From: Myxococcales bacterium
GTDB lineage: Bacteria > Myxococcota_A > Polyangia > Nannocystales > Nannocystaceae
Assembly (NCBI GenBank): GCA_020633295.1
Contig: JACKDW010000006.1
Location: forward strand, 124,001-188,000
Direction: 5' to 3'
DNA: 64,000 nucleotides
Notes under the pieces: model-generated
Told to the model about the DNA's origin: nothing
Seen by the model: the letters and a program-made list of their open reading frames with translations, nothing else
Database searches by the model: none
Part shown: positions 1 through 9,071 of the stretch, one piece after another
How the letters are laid out: every line of letters begins with the position of its first letter
Numbering within the stretch: the stretch's first letter is position 1
Position numbers and translations under genes: made by a program

Positions 1-624
1 GATGACGGGCTCCGAGAGCAGCGCGATGGTGAAGGTCTGCTCCTGCACGATCGCCGTTGACGCGCCCAAGCTGAACGACACGCCCGTCACGAGGTCGCCG
101 GTGGTGCGGTTGATGACCGCGCCGCGCGTGCCGTCGTCACGCACCACCCAGCCGCCGAGGAAGTCGACGTCGTCGAGCACGTAGAGCCCCGCGTCGCCGT
201 CCTCGACCAGCGCGTCGAACTCGATCGCGGCGCCGCCGGGCATCGTCAGCGAGCCCGTCGCCGTCTCAGCGTCGAATTGTCCGGAGACGTGCGCGCCGTC
301 CTTGCTCGTGAGTTCGAAGGCGCCGTCGTCGTGCGGACCCTTGAACCACTCGTTCATCGTCACGTTGTCGTCCTCGCCGTCGCAGGCGTAGATGACGACG
401 TCGTCCTCGTCGGCGACGATCGAGATAAACGCGCCGTCGCCGAGCTCGCCGAGGAGGTGCACGTCGCGCAGCGCGGGCGTCTCGCCCTCGCTGTCGCTCT
501 CGCCCGCGCTCTCGCCGGAGACGTCATCACAGCCCGTGACGAGGCACAGGGCCGCGAGGCCGGCGCCGAGGAGGGACGCGAGGCGCCCGCGCGTGTGTAC
601 AGGGGTTCGATACTGCTTCGCCAT
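1..624 (-). CDS. Putative lipoprotein, 3' end cut by window edge
   Basis: The minus strand is open from ATG at 624-622 to the window edge (208 codons). The N-terminus has Arg residues, a hydrophobic stretch and a lipobox ending LVTGC at about residue 32, followed by an acidic Ser/Glu/Gly linker. This is the usual form of a myxobacterial outer-membrane lipoprotein with a tethering linker. A GGAG Shine-Dalgarno sits about 6 nt before the ATG. The rest is beta-rich and acidic and I recognise no catalytic motif, so the function is unknown. The C-terminus lies outside the window. Confidence 0.75.
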   Translation of the reverse strand, partial: MAKQYRTPVHTRGRLASLLGAGLAALCLVTGCDDVSGESAGESDSEGETPALRDVHLLGELGDGAFISIVADEDDVVIYACDGEDDNVTMNEWFKGPHDDGAFELTSKDGAHVSGQFDAETATGSLTMPGGAAIEFDALVEDGDAGLYVLDDVDFLGGWVVRDDGTRGAVINRTTGDLVTGVSFSLGASTAIVQEQTFTIALLSEPVI

Positions 625-810
625 AACGCTCCGCCGCGACGCGCTCGAGTGCGCCTGCGGCCATCCACAGTGTAGAGACGCCGACGAACGCCGCTCATAA
701 CGATTCTGCATGGCTGCCATCGCCCGGCCCGCCGGCCGACGACCTCGCGCGCGAACACGAACATGTCTTTTCGAGCATATCCTTCTCGTCAGGCGCGCGG
801 CGACGCGCGC

Positions 811-1594
811 TCAGCCGCGCGCGCCCGCGAGCCAGCGCTCCGCTCGCTTCACCTCCGGCGCGTAGATGGGGCCCCCCTCGCGCAGCTGGGCGAGCGCCGC
901 CCGGACGTCGCGGACCACCGCCTCCGGCGGGCGCCGCGCGCCCCTCGAGCAGCGCGCGCGCGAGCCGACGCGCGCGCGCTCCTGCGCCGGCCAACCATCC
1001 CGCGCGATCGCGTCGGCGCGCCGCAGCAGCGCGTCGGCCTCCTCGAGCGCGCCCTGCTCCATGCGCACGCCGCCGAGCCTGAGCAGCGGGTACGCGAGCA
1101 GCAGGTGCGCGGGGCCCAGCGCCGCCTCCATGTCGGCGAGCGCCCGCCGCCGCGTCGCCTCGGCCTCGTCCAGGCGACCCAGCTTCCACAGCGCGGTGCC
1201 GAGGTTGTTGCGCGAGGTCGCGGTGTTCAGGTGCGCGGCGCCGACGCTCGCCTCGTCGTTCGCGAGCGCGCGGCGGTACTGGGTCTCGGCGTCTTCTGAA
1301 TCGGGACTGCATGAAGTACAGGTTCCCGAGGCCGGTGACCGGATCGGAGAGGTCGGGGTGCAGCGGGCCCTGGGCGCGCTCGCGGATCCCGAGCGCCCGC
1401 TTCAGCTCGCGCTCGGCCGCGTCGAGTTTCGCCCAGCATCAGGAGCGAGACGCCGAGGTTGGCGCGCGACGAGGCGAGCAGCGGGTGCTCGGGGCCGAGC
1501 GCCCGCTCGCGCAGCGCGACCGCCCGCTCGTGGTAGGCGCGCGCGCGCGCGTGCTCGCCCCGCGCCGTCTCCACGCCGCCGAGGTTGTTGAGCG
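811..1594 (-). pseudogene. Frame-broken TPR tail of the upstream kinase
   Basis: This stretch continues the Ser/Thr kinase gene above it. Reading across frames recovers successive TPR units of the kinesin-light-chain kind (repeats containing RALGPEHP-like and NNLG motifs), ending in a stop at 811-813. Single-base shifts are needed near 1612, 1430 and 1300, and probably a compensating pair near 960. TPR content is kept on both sides of every break, which favours consensus errors in GC runs over real decay, although a genuine pseudogene cannot be excluded. The intact protein would be about 1000 residues. Confidence 0.6.
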
Positions 1595-3829
1595 TCACCG
1601 CGACCCAGGGTGCCCGGGGCCGAGCGCCCGCTCCTGCAGCTCGAGCGCCCGCGTGAGCAGCTCGAGCGCCCGCGCAGGCTCGCCCGCGCGCGAGACGACG
1701 TCGCCGAGGCTCGCGAGCACGCGCGCGACCTCGGTGTGCTCGGGCCCGAGCTCCGCCTCGAGGATCGCCACGGCCTCCTCGAGGGCCGCCGCCGCCTCGT
1801 CGTAGCTGCCGAGCCGCGCGCGCAGGCTCCCGAGGCTCTCGAGGTAGCTCGCGTGCACGCGGTCGCGCCGGGCCCGGCGCTCGATCATCGCCCGCGCGTT
1901 CCGGGTCCACAGCAGCCCGTCCTCCGTCCGCGCGAGCCGGTAGCCGACGACGTGGATCAGCTGAGCGGCCGCGCGGGCCGCCTCGTCGTCGTGCTGGCTG
2001 GCGAGCCCCTCGGACCAGCCGTCGAGCAGCGAGTCGCGCGCGTCCTCGAAGCGCGCGAGCTCGGTCTGGAGCAGGCCGACGCGCGTCAGCGCCTCGGCGA
2101 TCAGCGGGCGATAGCCGAGCGCGCGCGCCCCCGTCAGCGCCTCGTCCGCGCGCTTGAGCCCGTCGCGCGCACGCCCGGCGCTGCCGTCGACCTGGGCGCG
2201 CGCGAGCAGGTCTCGCAGGCGCGCGACCGCCCGCGCGGCCTCGGGGTCCTCCGGCGGCTTGAGGGCGAGGGAGAGCACGGTGGGATCGGTGCAGTCGCGC
2301 AGCCCCGGGAGCGCGTCGGCGGCCTGCACCGCGCGCTCGGTGATCGGCGCGTCGGCGTCGCGGAGCACGGCGACGAGCGCGGCGAGGCCCGCCCGGCGCC
2401 GCTCCAGGCAGCGGATCTCTCGATCGTACATGTCGGAAGAGACATCTCCACCGCGATAGGCGTGGCACGCCTCCGCGCGCGTCTTGATCCAGCCGTCCGC
2501 GTAGGCGTCGAGCCGCGCGGTCACGCGGTCGGCGGTCTCGCCGGCGTAGGCCACGCCCGAGCCGCGCAGCGCGGCGTCCACGGCCCCCCGCGGCGACGGC
2601 CCCCAGACCTCCTCGAGCTGCGCGTGCGCGTCGGCGCAGGCCTCGTCGTCCCCGCCCGCGACGCGCGAGGCGATCACGGCCGCGGCGACCGCCGTGACGC
2701 CCACCAGCGCGAGCCGACGCCCGCCGCGGTCGCGGGCCAGCTTGCGCAGCAGCGCCTCCATGCTCTCCCAGCGCTCCTCGGGCGCGCGCCGCAGCCTGCG
2801 GAGCGCGAGCCGCCGCAGCCACCCCGGCACGCCGCGCCCGCGCGGCGGCTCCGGATCAGGCCTGTCGACCACGGCGTGGTGCAGCATCGCGAGGTTCTTC
2901 CCGCGAAACGGCGCCTCGGCGTAGAGCGCCTCGTACAGCGACACGCAGAACGCGTACTGATCCGAGCGCGCGTCGGCGGGCTGCCCCTCCCACTGCTCGG
3001 GCGCCATGTAGCCCGGCGTCCCGAGCAGCGCGCCCACGTGCGTCAGCCGCGATGACAGCGCGCCGCTCTCGCGCATATCCGCGAGCGACTCGGACGGCGC
3101 CGGGCTCGTCGCCTCGTCCTCGGCCGCGCGCGCGAGCCCGAAGTCGGTCACGCGCGCCCGCTGCTCGCGATCGACGAGGACGTTCTCCGGCTTGAAGTCG
3201 CGGTGCACGAGCCCGGCGGCGTGCGCCGCCGCGAGCCCTTTACCTGCCTGTACGAACATGTCTCGAATCTCGCGCCACGATCGCGACACGCGGCTCTGCC
3301 ACTGCCCGAGCGTCTCGCCGCGCACGAACTCCATGGCGACGAAGACCTGATCGTCGAGGGTGCCGACGTCGTGGACCGCGACGACGTTGGGATGCGAGAG
3401 CCGCGCCATCGCCTGGGCCTCGCGCAGCAGCCGCGCGCGCGCGTCCGGGCCCGCGCGCCCGGGCCGGATCAGCTTGATCGCGACCTTGCGATCGAGCTCC
3501 GGGTCATAGGCGGCGTAGACCTCGCCCATCCCGCCCGCGCCGACGCGCTCGATGATGACGTAGCGCCCGAAGTGCGCGCGCGGGGAGTCGGCCGCGGGGT
3601 CGCCCGCCCCGGCCCCGGCGCTCGTGACGTCCGCCGCGAGCGTGTCGCCGTAGAGGTCCGCAGACCCGCGCTCCTCGACCTCGGGCCGCTCCTCCACGCG
3701 GGTCGAGCGGGCGGCGGAGACGTCGAGCGTGTCGGCGTTCTGCGCCGACGGGACGCGCGCGCCCCCGCTGGCCGCCGCGGGTTCCCGGGCGCCCGAGCCC
3801 CCGTCGCTCGCGCTCGCCTCCCGCGCCAT
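1595..3829 (-). CDS. Membrane Ser/Thr protein kinase with TPR repeats
   Basis: A PknB-type eukaryotic-like kinase. After a disordered N-terminus (about 85 residues) comes the kinase domain: glycine loop GAGGMGEVY, VAIK lysine, catalytic HRDFKPEN near residue 208, TDFGLAR, and GTPGYMAPE. A single hydrophobic segment near residue 375 (LVGVTAVAAAVIAS) probably crosses the inner membrane, placing the TPR tail outside the cytoplasm. The family phosphorylates Ser/Thr in partner proteins, here unknown. I prefer the ATG at 3829 to a GTG 18 nt upstream; neither has a good Shine-Dalgarno. The apparent stop near 1595 is a frameshift artefact or mutation, because TPR coding continues to 811. Confidence 0.85.
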   Translation of the reverse strand: MAREASASDGGSGAREPAAASGGARVPSAQNADTLDVSAARSTRVEERPEVEERGSADLYGDTLAADVTSAGAGAGDPAADSPRAHFGRYVIIERVGAGGMGEVYAAYDPELDRKVAIKLIRPGRAGPDARARLLREAQAMARLSHPNVVAVHDVGTLDDQVFVAMEFVRGETLGQWQSRVSRSWREIRDMFVQAGKGLAAAHAAGLVHRDFKPENVLVDREQRARVTDFGLARAAEDEATSPAPSESLADMRESGALSSRLTHVGALLGTPGYMAPEQWEGQPADARSDQYAFCVSLYEALYAEAPFRGKNLAMLHHAVVDRPDPEPPRGRGVPGWLRRLALRRLRRAPEERWESMEALLRKLARDRGGRRLALVGVTAVAAAVIASRVAGGDDEACADAHAQLEEVWGPSPRGAVDAALRGSGVAYAGETADRVTARLDAYADGWIKTRAEACHAYRGGDVSSDMYDREIRCLERRRAGLAALVAVLRDADAPITERAVQAADALPGLRDCTDPTVLSLALKPPEDPEAARAVARLRDLLARAQVDGSAGRARDGLKRADEALTGARALGYRPLIAEALTRVGLLQTELARFEDARDSLLDGWSEGLASQHDDEAARAAAQLIHVVGYRLARTEDGLLWTRNARAMIERRARRDRVHASYLESLGSLRARLGSYDEAAAALEEAVAILEAELGPEHTEVARVLASLGDVVSRAGEPARALELLTRALELQERALGPGHPGSR

Positions 3830-3898
3830 GGGCGAGAACGGTAACACACCCGCGCGCGAGCGCGTCGCGCCAGGACCCCGTGGCGAAGCCCGCCTCCC

Positions 3899-4621
3899 CT
3901 AGCGCCCCTCGCCGACGCGTCGCTCCCATCGACGCAGCGCGAGCCCGAGCGCGACCCCCGGCGCGATCATCCCGAGCTGGACGCCGTGTCGCGCCAGCGG
4001 CGGCAGCACGCGATCCGTCTCCTGCAGCAGGCGTACGTAGCGCTGCGCGAAGCCCTTGCCCCTGCCCTGGCTCATCCACATGAACGCGCGCACGAAGGCG
4101 GCGCCGCACGAGCGCACGAGCGCGCTGTCCGGCGCGTGCGGCAGCCCGTCGAGCCCGGCGCAGTACTCGGGGTCCAGCTCGCTCGCGCGCGCCCCCGACT
4201 GCAGCAGCCCGAGGTAGCGGCGCGACGGCGGGCGCTCCCGGCACTCGAGCGTGGGCGCGCCCTTGAACGCGCGCGCCGTGATCCGCCGGCCGTCGTAGGT
4301 CTCGAGCTCGAGCTCGACCTGCGCGTAGAAGCTGCCCCCGCCCTCGCTCCGCTCGAGCCGTTCGAACTCCGCCCGGGTCAGCCGCAGCAGCACGCCGTGG
4401 ACGCAGCGCCCCGGCGCCTCGACGATGCTCGCCATCGCCGGCTCGAGCAGCGGCACGCCCGGGATGTTGAACGCGAGCCGCCACCCGTGCAGCACGGCCC
4501 GCACGACCTCGCGCGGACGCAGTCCCGCGCGCGTCGCCCGACGCTCGGGGCACATATTGGACCCGTAGGCGAAGTTCCAGACTTCCGACGAGGCGGTCAA
4601 CGGCTCCGTCCCGGCGCCCAC
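3899..4621 (-). CDS. Gamma-glutamylcyclotransferase-like protein
   Basis: The N-terminus carries the family signature FAYGSNM, followed by the small beta-barrel of the AIG2/GGCT fold (HGVLLRLT, then FERLERSEG). Members cleave gamma-glutamyl groups to give 5-oxoproline; the substrate here is not known. The conserved region runs to about residue 170, and the C-terminal 60 residues are less typical and end in a weakly hydrophobic stretch. The start is uncertain. The open frame extends far upstream, but that part lies opposite the cyclase gene and has no family content. I place the start at GTG 4621 (about 240 residues), just upstream of FAYGSNM; no strong Shine-Dalgarno supports it. Confidence 0.7.
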   Translation of the reverse strand: MGAGTEPLTASSEVWNFAYGSNMCPERRATRAGLRPREVVRAVLHGWRLAFNIPGVPLLEPAMASIVEAPGRCVHGVLLRLTRAEFERLERSEGGGSFYAQVELELETYDGRRITARAFKGAPTLECRERPPSRRYLGLLQSGARASELDPEYCAGLDGLPHAPDSALVRSCGAAFVRAFMWMSQGRGKGFAQRYVRLLQETDRVLPPLARHGVQLGMIAPGVALGLALRRWERRVGEGR

Positions 4622-4737
4622 GATAGCACCGCGACGACGATCACGGACCCGCCCGGCCGTCGAGCCGGGCCGGCCGAGCCGCTCTCGCCCACGCGCGAGC
4701 GCACCCCGGCCGACACGCCCCGACACGCCCCGAAGCG

Positions 4738-6396
4738 CTAGCGGGCCCACACCTCGGAGGCCCGCCGAGCGCCCGCGCCCACGCGCGCGCGCGTCGTCGA
4801 GCTCTCGACGAGCCGAGGTCGCGGGCGCGCCCGCGTAGCTGTCCCGGAGTGCACGTGACGGAGCAGGGCTCGGCGCGCCCGCGACAGCGCGCACAGCGAG
4901 TAGATCGACGCGAGCAGCGGCACGTCGTACACGAACGGCCGCGGCCCGAGCGAGTCGCCGGCCCCGTGAAAGCCGCCGTCGCGGCCCTGCATCTCCAGCA
5001 GCAGTGCCACCGAGCGCCCGAGCTCGATGCGCCCGAGGCCGTCGCGATCCGTCGCCAAGCCCGCGAGCGCGTAGGCGGTGCTCAGCAGGTGCACCGCGCC
5101 GCCCTCGGGGCGCAGCCCCCAGCCGCCGTCGGCGCGACGCCACGCGCGGAGCGACGCGCGCACGCCGGCGCGCACCCTGTCGACGAGCTCACCGCGATCG
5201 GAGACCGCCGCGGCCGAGAGCACGTGCAGCGCCGGGTAGGTCGCGCACAGCTTCCACTCGGCGCGGAACGAGCCGTCGTCGCGCTGCGCGTCCGCGAGCC
5301 AACGCCACGCGCGCTCGATCCTCCCGCCGAAGTGCGAGGCGGAGCTGGCGCGCAGCGCCGTGATCGCCTTCGCGGTGATCTCGGCCTCGGACGGCGCGCC
5401 GCGGACGAAGGTCGGGAAGCCGCCGTCCTCGTTCTGGAGCGCGATCAAGTACCACTGCGCGCGCCGGATCGCCTCGCGGTGCCCCACCGGGTCGCGACGC
5501 CCGAGGAAGGTCAGCGCGACGCTCGTGTCGTCGGCGTCGGTCTGGCGCACGCCCTCCGAGAAGGCCCAGCCGCCGTCGGGCGCCTGCAGCGACGCGACGT
5601 AGCGGGCGACCGCGTTGAGATCGCAGGTCGACGGCCGCGCCTCGTCAAGAACCTGACCACCAAGACATGTCACCCAGACGTCCTCGTCGGCGATGAACGG
5701 CACGCCGCCGTCGCGGCGGATCTGGCGGCAGACGTACGCGATCCCGCGCGCGACCGAGTCCGGCGCGCGCCCGAGCCGATCGAGCGCGATCAGGGCGACG
5801 ATCGTCGCCAGCACGTGCTGGTCCCAGCCGCCGCCGTCGCCCTGCTGCGCGCGGATGAACGCGACCTCGTCGTCCCCGATCTCGCCCGCGCGGCCGCGCT
5901 GACACGCGATCAGGATCCGCAGCGACGTGAGGATCACCGACACCCAGCGCTGCTCGCTCGACCGCCGCGCGCGCGCGGCCGAGAGCTCGATCGCCGGCGT
6001 CGAGATCACGCCGAGCTCCGCGAGCAGCACCGTGAAGAACGCGCGCTTGCGTCGTCGCGTGGGGTGATCGAATTTCGCGAGCGTCCCGTCGAGCGCGACG
6101 CGCTGGGCCGGCGAGAGCTCGCCGCCCAGCACGTGCGCGCAGATGATCTCGCTCACCGTGGAGTCCAGCCCGCGCGCGACCCCACGCCGACGCTCGAGGT
6201 AGCGGCGGCAGTACCCCGCGAGCCTCGCCTCGCAGCGCGGATCGTCGCCTCGCGCGCGGACCAGGTGCAGGAACAGGCCGGTCTCGAGCGCACGCCCCTC
6301 GCAGCCCCCGTCGATGCGTCCGCTCGCGCGCGCGCGCGCGGCCACGAATTGGCTCGCGCGGTCGATGCCCTCATCGAGCCGATCAATCAGCGCCAT
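4738..6396 (-). CDS. Class II terpene cyclase-like protein (DXDD, QW-type repeats)
   Basis: A 552-residue protein of the prenyltransferase/squalene-cyclase repeat (alpha-alpha barrel) family. Several repeats of the form QxxDGGW/F are visible (QAPDGGWAF, QNEDGGFPTF, QRDDGSF, RRADGGWGL, QGRDGGF). TDADDTS near residue 286 matches the DXDD acid motif that protonates the substrate in class II terpene cyclases. The length suits bacterial class II di- or sesquiterpene cyclases rather than squalene-hopene cyclase (about 650). A GAGGGAGG Shine-Dalgarno precedes ATG 6396. It is divergent from a HAD phosphatase, with a P450 beyond, which suggests a terpenoid pathway. The substrate is unknown, and a non-terpene alpha-alpha barrel enzyme remains possible. 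Confidence 0.72.
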   Translation of the reverse strand: MALIDRLDEGIDRASQFVAARARASGRIDGGCEGRALETGLFLHLVRARGDDPRCEARLAGYCRRYLERRRGVARGLDSTVSEIICAHVLGGELSPAQRVALDGTLAKFDHPTRRRKRAFFTVLLAELGVISTPAIELSAARARRSSEQRWVSVILTSLRILIACQRGRAGEIGDDEVAFIRAQQGDGGGWDQHVLATIVALIALDRLGRAPDSVARGIAYVCRQIRRDGGVPFIADEDVWVTCLGGQVLDEARPSTCDLNAVARYVASLQAPDGGWAFSEGVRQTDADDTSVALTFLGRRDPVGHREAIRRAQWYLIALQNEDGGFPTFVRGAPSEAEITAKAITALRASSASHFGGRIERAWRWLADAQRDDGSFRAEWKLCATYPALHVLSAAAVSDRGELVDRVRAGVRASLRAWRRADGGWGLRPEGGAVHLLSTAYALAGLATDRDGLGRIELGRSVALLLEMQGRDGGFHGAGDSLGPRPFVYDVPLLASIYSLCALSRARRALLRHVHSGTATRARPRPRLVESSTTRARVGAGARRASEVWAR

Positions 6397-6612
6397 GCCC
6401 GGCCTCCCTCATACGTCGCACTAGATAGACAAACACTCAATTAGCGTTGATTCACGCGATCACGGCGCAGAAGAATTTTCACGCGCCGCCGAAGTTTTTT
6501 CCGAGCGCCCGCGAGGCGCGGGCGAGCTGCCGGCGGAGCGCCGGGGCGCGCGCCTCGCTCGCGACGTCACCGACATGGCCGAACATACAGGAGTGTTCTA
6601 TGCTGCCCGCGC
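6397..6612. promoter_or_regulatory. Divergent intergenic region between cyclase and HAD genes
   Basis: This 216-bp spacer must hold the start signals for both the minus-strand cyclase and the plus-strand HAD gene. Its centre (about 6410-6480) is clearly AT-richer than its surroundings, as expected for promoters here, but I cannot assign -35/-10 boxes with confidence. AGGAG at 6588-6592 lies 7 nt before an ATG at 6600 that opens only a 10-codon frame overlapping the HAD start. Confidence 0.4.
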
Positions 6613-7317
6613 GTGCGAATCGCCGCGCTTGATATCGACGGGACGCTGCTGCCGGGCTCGCTCGGCCTCCGGCTGCTCGAGCTGCTGCGCGCGCGCGGGC
6701 TCGCGAGCGCCGACGGCATCGACGCGATCTTCGCCGCGGTACGCCGCCACCGCGCGTCCGAGCTCAGCTTCGCGGAGATGGTGAACGCGACCACGCGCGC
6801 CTACGGCGACGCGATCCGCGGCCTCGATCCCGCGGCGATCGAGCGCGTCGCCGAGGACGTGTGGCGCGCGCGTCGCGACGCGCTCTACCCGTTCGTGCGC
6901 CCGATGCTCGCGGAGCTCCGCCGCCGCGGGCTGCGCCCGGTGATCGTCTCCTCATCACCCCTCGAGGTCGTGACGCTGCTCGCCCGCGAGCTCGAGATCC
7001 CCGACGCCGCCGGCGCGGTCTACTCGCGCGAGCGCGGCCGCTTCACCGGCGCCTGCAGCCTGATGCCCGGCCGCGCCGGCGGCAAGGTCGTGGCGCTGTG
7101 TCGCGTCCTCGGGATCCCCTCGCTCACGGGCCACGTCGACCTCGCGAACTCGACCGCGATCGGCGACTCTCGCAGCGACGCGTGCGTGCTCGCGCTCGTG
7201 GGGACGCCCGTGGCCTTTGAGCCGAGCCTGGAGCTCCGGGAGCTCGCGGAGGCGCGCGGCTGGTTGATCAGCGATCGGGCGCGGGTCCTCGACGACCTCA
7301 CGCGCGCGCTCGCGTGA
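6613..7317 (+). CDS. HAD-superfamily (subfamily IB) phosphatase
   Basis: A 234-residue SerB-like hydrolase. Motif I is LDIDGTLL near residue 7 (nucleophile Asp and acid/base Asp), motif II is the Ser of VIVSSSP, motif III the Lys of GGK, and motif IV GDSRSD. The cap between motifs I and II is helical, as in type IB. Family members dephosphorylate small phosphomonoesters, and some HAD proteins remove diphosphate from terpenyl diphosphates made by class II cyclases. With a DXDD cyclase divergent to it and a P450 downstream, a terpenyl phosphatase role is plausible but inferred. The GTG start has no Shine-Dalgarno at proper distance; one extra base would join it to the well-placed ATG at 6600. 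Confidence 0.8.
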   Translation: MRIAALDIDGTLLPGSLGLRLLELLRARGLASADGIDAIFAAVRRHRASELSFAEMVNATTRAYGDAIRGLDPAAIERVAEDVWRARRDALYPFVRPMLAELRRRGLRPVIVSSSPLEVVTLLARELEIPDAAGAVYSRERGRFTGACSLMPGRAGGKVVALCRVLGIPSLTGHVDLANSTAIGDSRSDACVLALVGTPVAFEPSLELRELAEARGWLISDRARVLDDLTRALA

Positions 7318-7323
7318 GCGCGC
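7304..7323. terminator. Weak candidate hairpin at the end of the HAD gene
   Basis: Arms GCGCGCTC (7304-7311) and GAGCGCGC (7316-7323) form a perfect 8-bp stem with a 4-nt loop over the HAD stop codon. No T-tract follows, and such stems occur by chance in this GC-rich DNA. Confidence 0.25.
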
Positions 7324-7473
7324 TCGGGGGCCGCGACGCGCGAGCTCGTGGTCCGGGGTCTCCCGCGCGCCGACGCCTCGCGGCGCGAGCCCACGCGCGG
7401 TCCGTGGACCGCGGGTGAATCCTCGCATCTCGAGCGCGCATGGATTCACGCCATTGCGCCGGTCCGCGAAAGC

Positions 7474-7514
7474 ATTGCGAATACTCGACGCAACTATTGC
7501 GAATGCTCGACGCA
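7474..7514. repeat. Pair of 19-bp direct repeats, 22-bp period
   Basis: ATTGCGAATACTCGACGCA (7474-7492) recurs with one change as ATTGCGAATGCTCGACGCA (7496-7514). The start-to-start distance of 22 bp is about two helical turns. The pair lies between the convergent HAD and P450 genes, so it is not in an obvious promoter. It could be a protein-binding site or a remnant of a small repeat. Confidence 0.6.
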
Positions 7515-7546
7515 GCCTCCCTCAATTCCCTGGCGCGCCCAGCGGC

Positions 7547-8896
7547 TCATCCGGCGCGTCGACGCACGCGCACCCGCAGGCCGCCGCGCGGGCGCAGGGT
7601 CGTCGCGAACTCCGGCACCGGCGGCGGCCCCACGCGGGTGAGCTCGAAGCGCTGGGCCAGGCACGCGATCACGGCCGTCACCTCGAGCAGCGCGACATGG
7701 TTCCCGATACAGGTGCGGGGGCCGAGGCCGAAGTACATCGAGTTGGCGCGCGCCTCCTTCGCCGCGTCGCCGAGGAAGCGCGCCGGGTCGAAGCGCTCGG
7801 CGTCGCGCCAGAGCCCCGGGTGGCGCTGCGTCAGGTAGGGCGAGATCAGCACCGTGCTGCCCGCGGGCACGCGGTAGCCCCCGAGCTGCTCGTCGGCCGC
7901 GACGTGCCGCGGGAACACCCAGAACGGCGGGTAGAGCCGCATCGCCTCGTGAATCACCGCGCGCGTCCACGGCAGCGATCCGCGATCCTGGCTCAGCGGG
8001 ACGCGGCCGCCGAGCGCGTCGACCTCGTCGTGCAGGCGCGCGCGCGCGTCGGGATGGGCCGCGAGCAGCGCCCACGTCCACGTGAGCGCGCGCGCGGTCG
8101 AGTCGTAGGCGCCGAGCAGCAGCGACACCGCCTCGTCGCGCGCGAGCTCGTCGCTCATCCAGCCCTGATCGCGCGCGCTCAAGATGAGCGCGAGCAGGTC
8201 CTGATCGGGGGACTCGTGCGCCGCGATCGCGCGCTCGATGAACCCGTGAATCGTCGCCAGCGACGCCTGAAAGCGCGCGTTCCGGCGGGTCGGCAGCTTC
8301 GTCGAGAGGCGAAACAGCTGGCCGCTCGCGGCGACGAAATCAACCGCGTCGACGATCGCCGTTCGCAGCGGCGCGTGCTCGTCGGAGAGGTACTCGCTCG
8401 AGAGCGCCCGCAGGCTGAGATCGAGGGTGAGCTCGGTCATCTCCTGATCGAGCGCGAGCTCCCCGTCCTCATCCGCGACGCGACCCCACCGCGCGACCAC
8501 GCGATCGAGCGCGCCCTCGATGCGCGGGTCGAAGAACGAGAGCGCGCGCGGGATGAAGCGCGGCTGCAGCAGCGCGCGCTGACGTGACCACGAGGCGCCG
8601 TTGCTGGCCGGCAGGCCGTCGCCGAGCAGCACGCGCGCGCGGTGAGACTCCTTGGTGTACGACTCGCGCCGCGTCGCCAGCACCTCTTTTATGTGCGCCG
8701 GGTGAACCACCGAGATCAGCAGCTTCGCGCCGACGCGCGTCGAGCTGAGGTCCCCGTAGGCGCGCCACATGTGGTGCAGGAGCTCGAACAGGCGCCCGCG
8801 CGCGACCTCAGGCAGCGCGCCGAGCAGACGTCCTCGCGGGCCCGGGGGCGTCTCGCGACGCGCATGAATCGCGAGTGGTCTAAGCATTCTTAGCAT
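7547..8896 (-). CDS. Cytochrome P450
   Basis: About 449 residues with all core P450 signatures: I-helix GAYDST near residue 260, K-helix EAMR near residue 315, and the heme loop FGLGPRTCIGN with the thiolate Cys near residue 396. Such enzymes hydroxylate or epoxidise small hydrophobic molecules using ferredoxin or a reductase encoded elsewhere. I chose ATG 8896 because AAGGA lies 7 nt upstream and the following HARRETPPGPRG is a typical P450 N-terminal Pro-rich hinge; an upstream TTG/ATG extension has no such support. Convergent to the HAD gene and close to the cyclase, it is a candidate tailoring enzyme for that pathway. Confidence 0.9.
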   Translation of the reverse strand: MLRMLRPLAIHARRETPPGPRGRLLGALPEVARGRLFELLHHMWRAYGDLSSTRVGAKLLISVVHPAHIKEVLATRRESYTKESHRARVLLGDGLPASNGASWSRQRALLQPRFIPRALSFFDPRIEGALDRVVARWGRVADEDGELALDQEMTELTLDLSLRALSSEYLSDEHAPLRTAIVDAVDFVAASGQLFRLSTKLPTRRNARFQASLATIHGFIERAIAAHESPDQDLLALILSARDQGWMSDELARDEAVSLLLGAYDSTARALTWTWALLAAHPDARARLHDEVDALGGRVPLSQDRGSLPWTRAVIHEAMRLYPPFWVFPRHVAADEQLGGYRVPAGSTVLISPYLTQRHPGLWRDAERFDPARFLGDAAKEARANSMYFGLGPRTCIGNHVALLEVTAVIACLAQRFELTRVGPPPVPEFATTLRPRGGLRVRVRRRAG

Positions 8897-9071
8897 GCGG
8901 AAATCCTTGCACTCTGTCCATTCGAACATCTTTAAATATACGCGACAATTCGCGCTCAATAGCGCCGCTGTCGATTACTGCGCGAGTTAATCGCGGCTCG
9001 TCAGGACGAACGTGTGTTAGTATATACGGCGTATCGCTTCGAACAAGCTCGCGGCTATTCGCGCCGCCGAG
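8897..9071. promoter_or_regulatory. Divergent promoter region, P450 / histidine kinase
   Basis: The spacer contains markedly AT-rich stretches (around 8928-8945 and 9015-9030, for example TTTAAATATA and TAGTATATAC). These are the best candidates for -10 regions of the P450 (minus) and the histidine kinase (plus). No clear -35 boxes or operators were identified. Confidence 0.4.

Noticed and set aside
4622..5143. N-terminal extension of the GGCT-like protein
   Set aside because: It overlaps the cyclase gene on the same strand in another frame and carries no conserved sequence.
8765..8775. Every ACATGT hexamer as part of the dispersed word
   Set aside because: Some, such as the one near 8768 within the P450, fit ordinary codons and lack the GAAC/GTCY flanks, so I did not count them.
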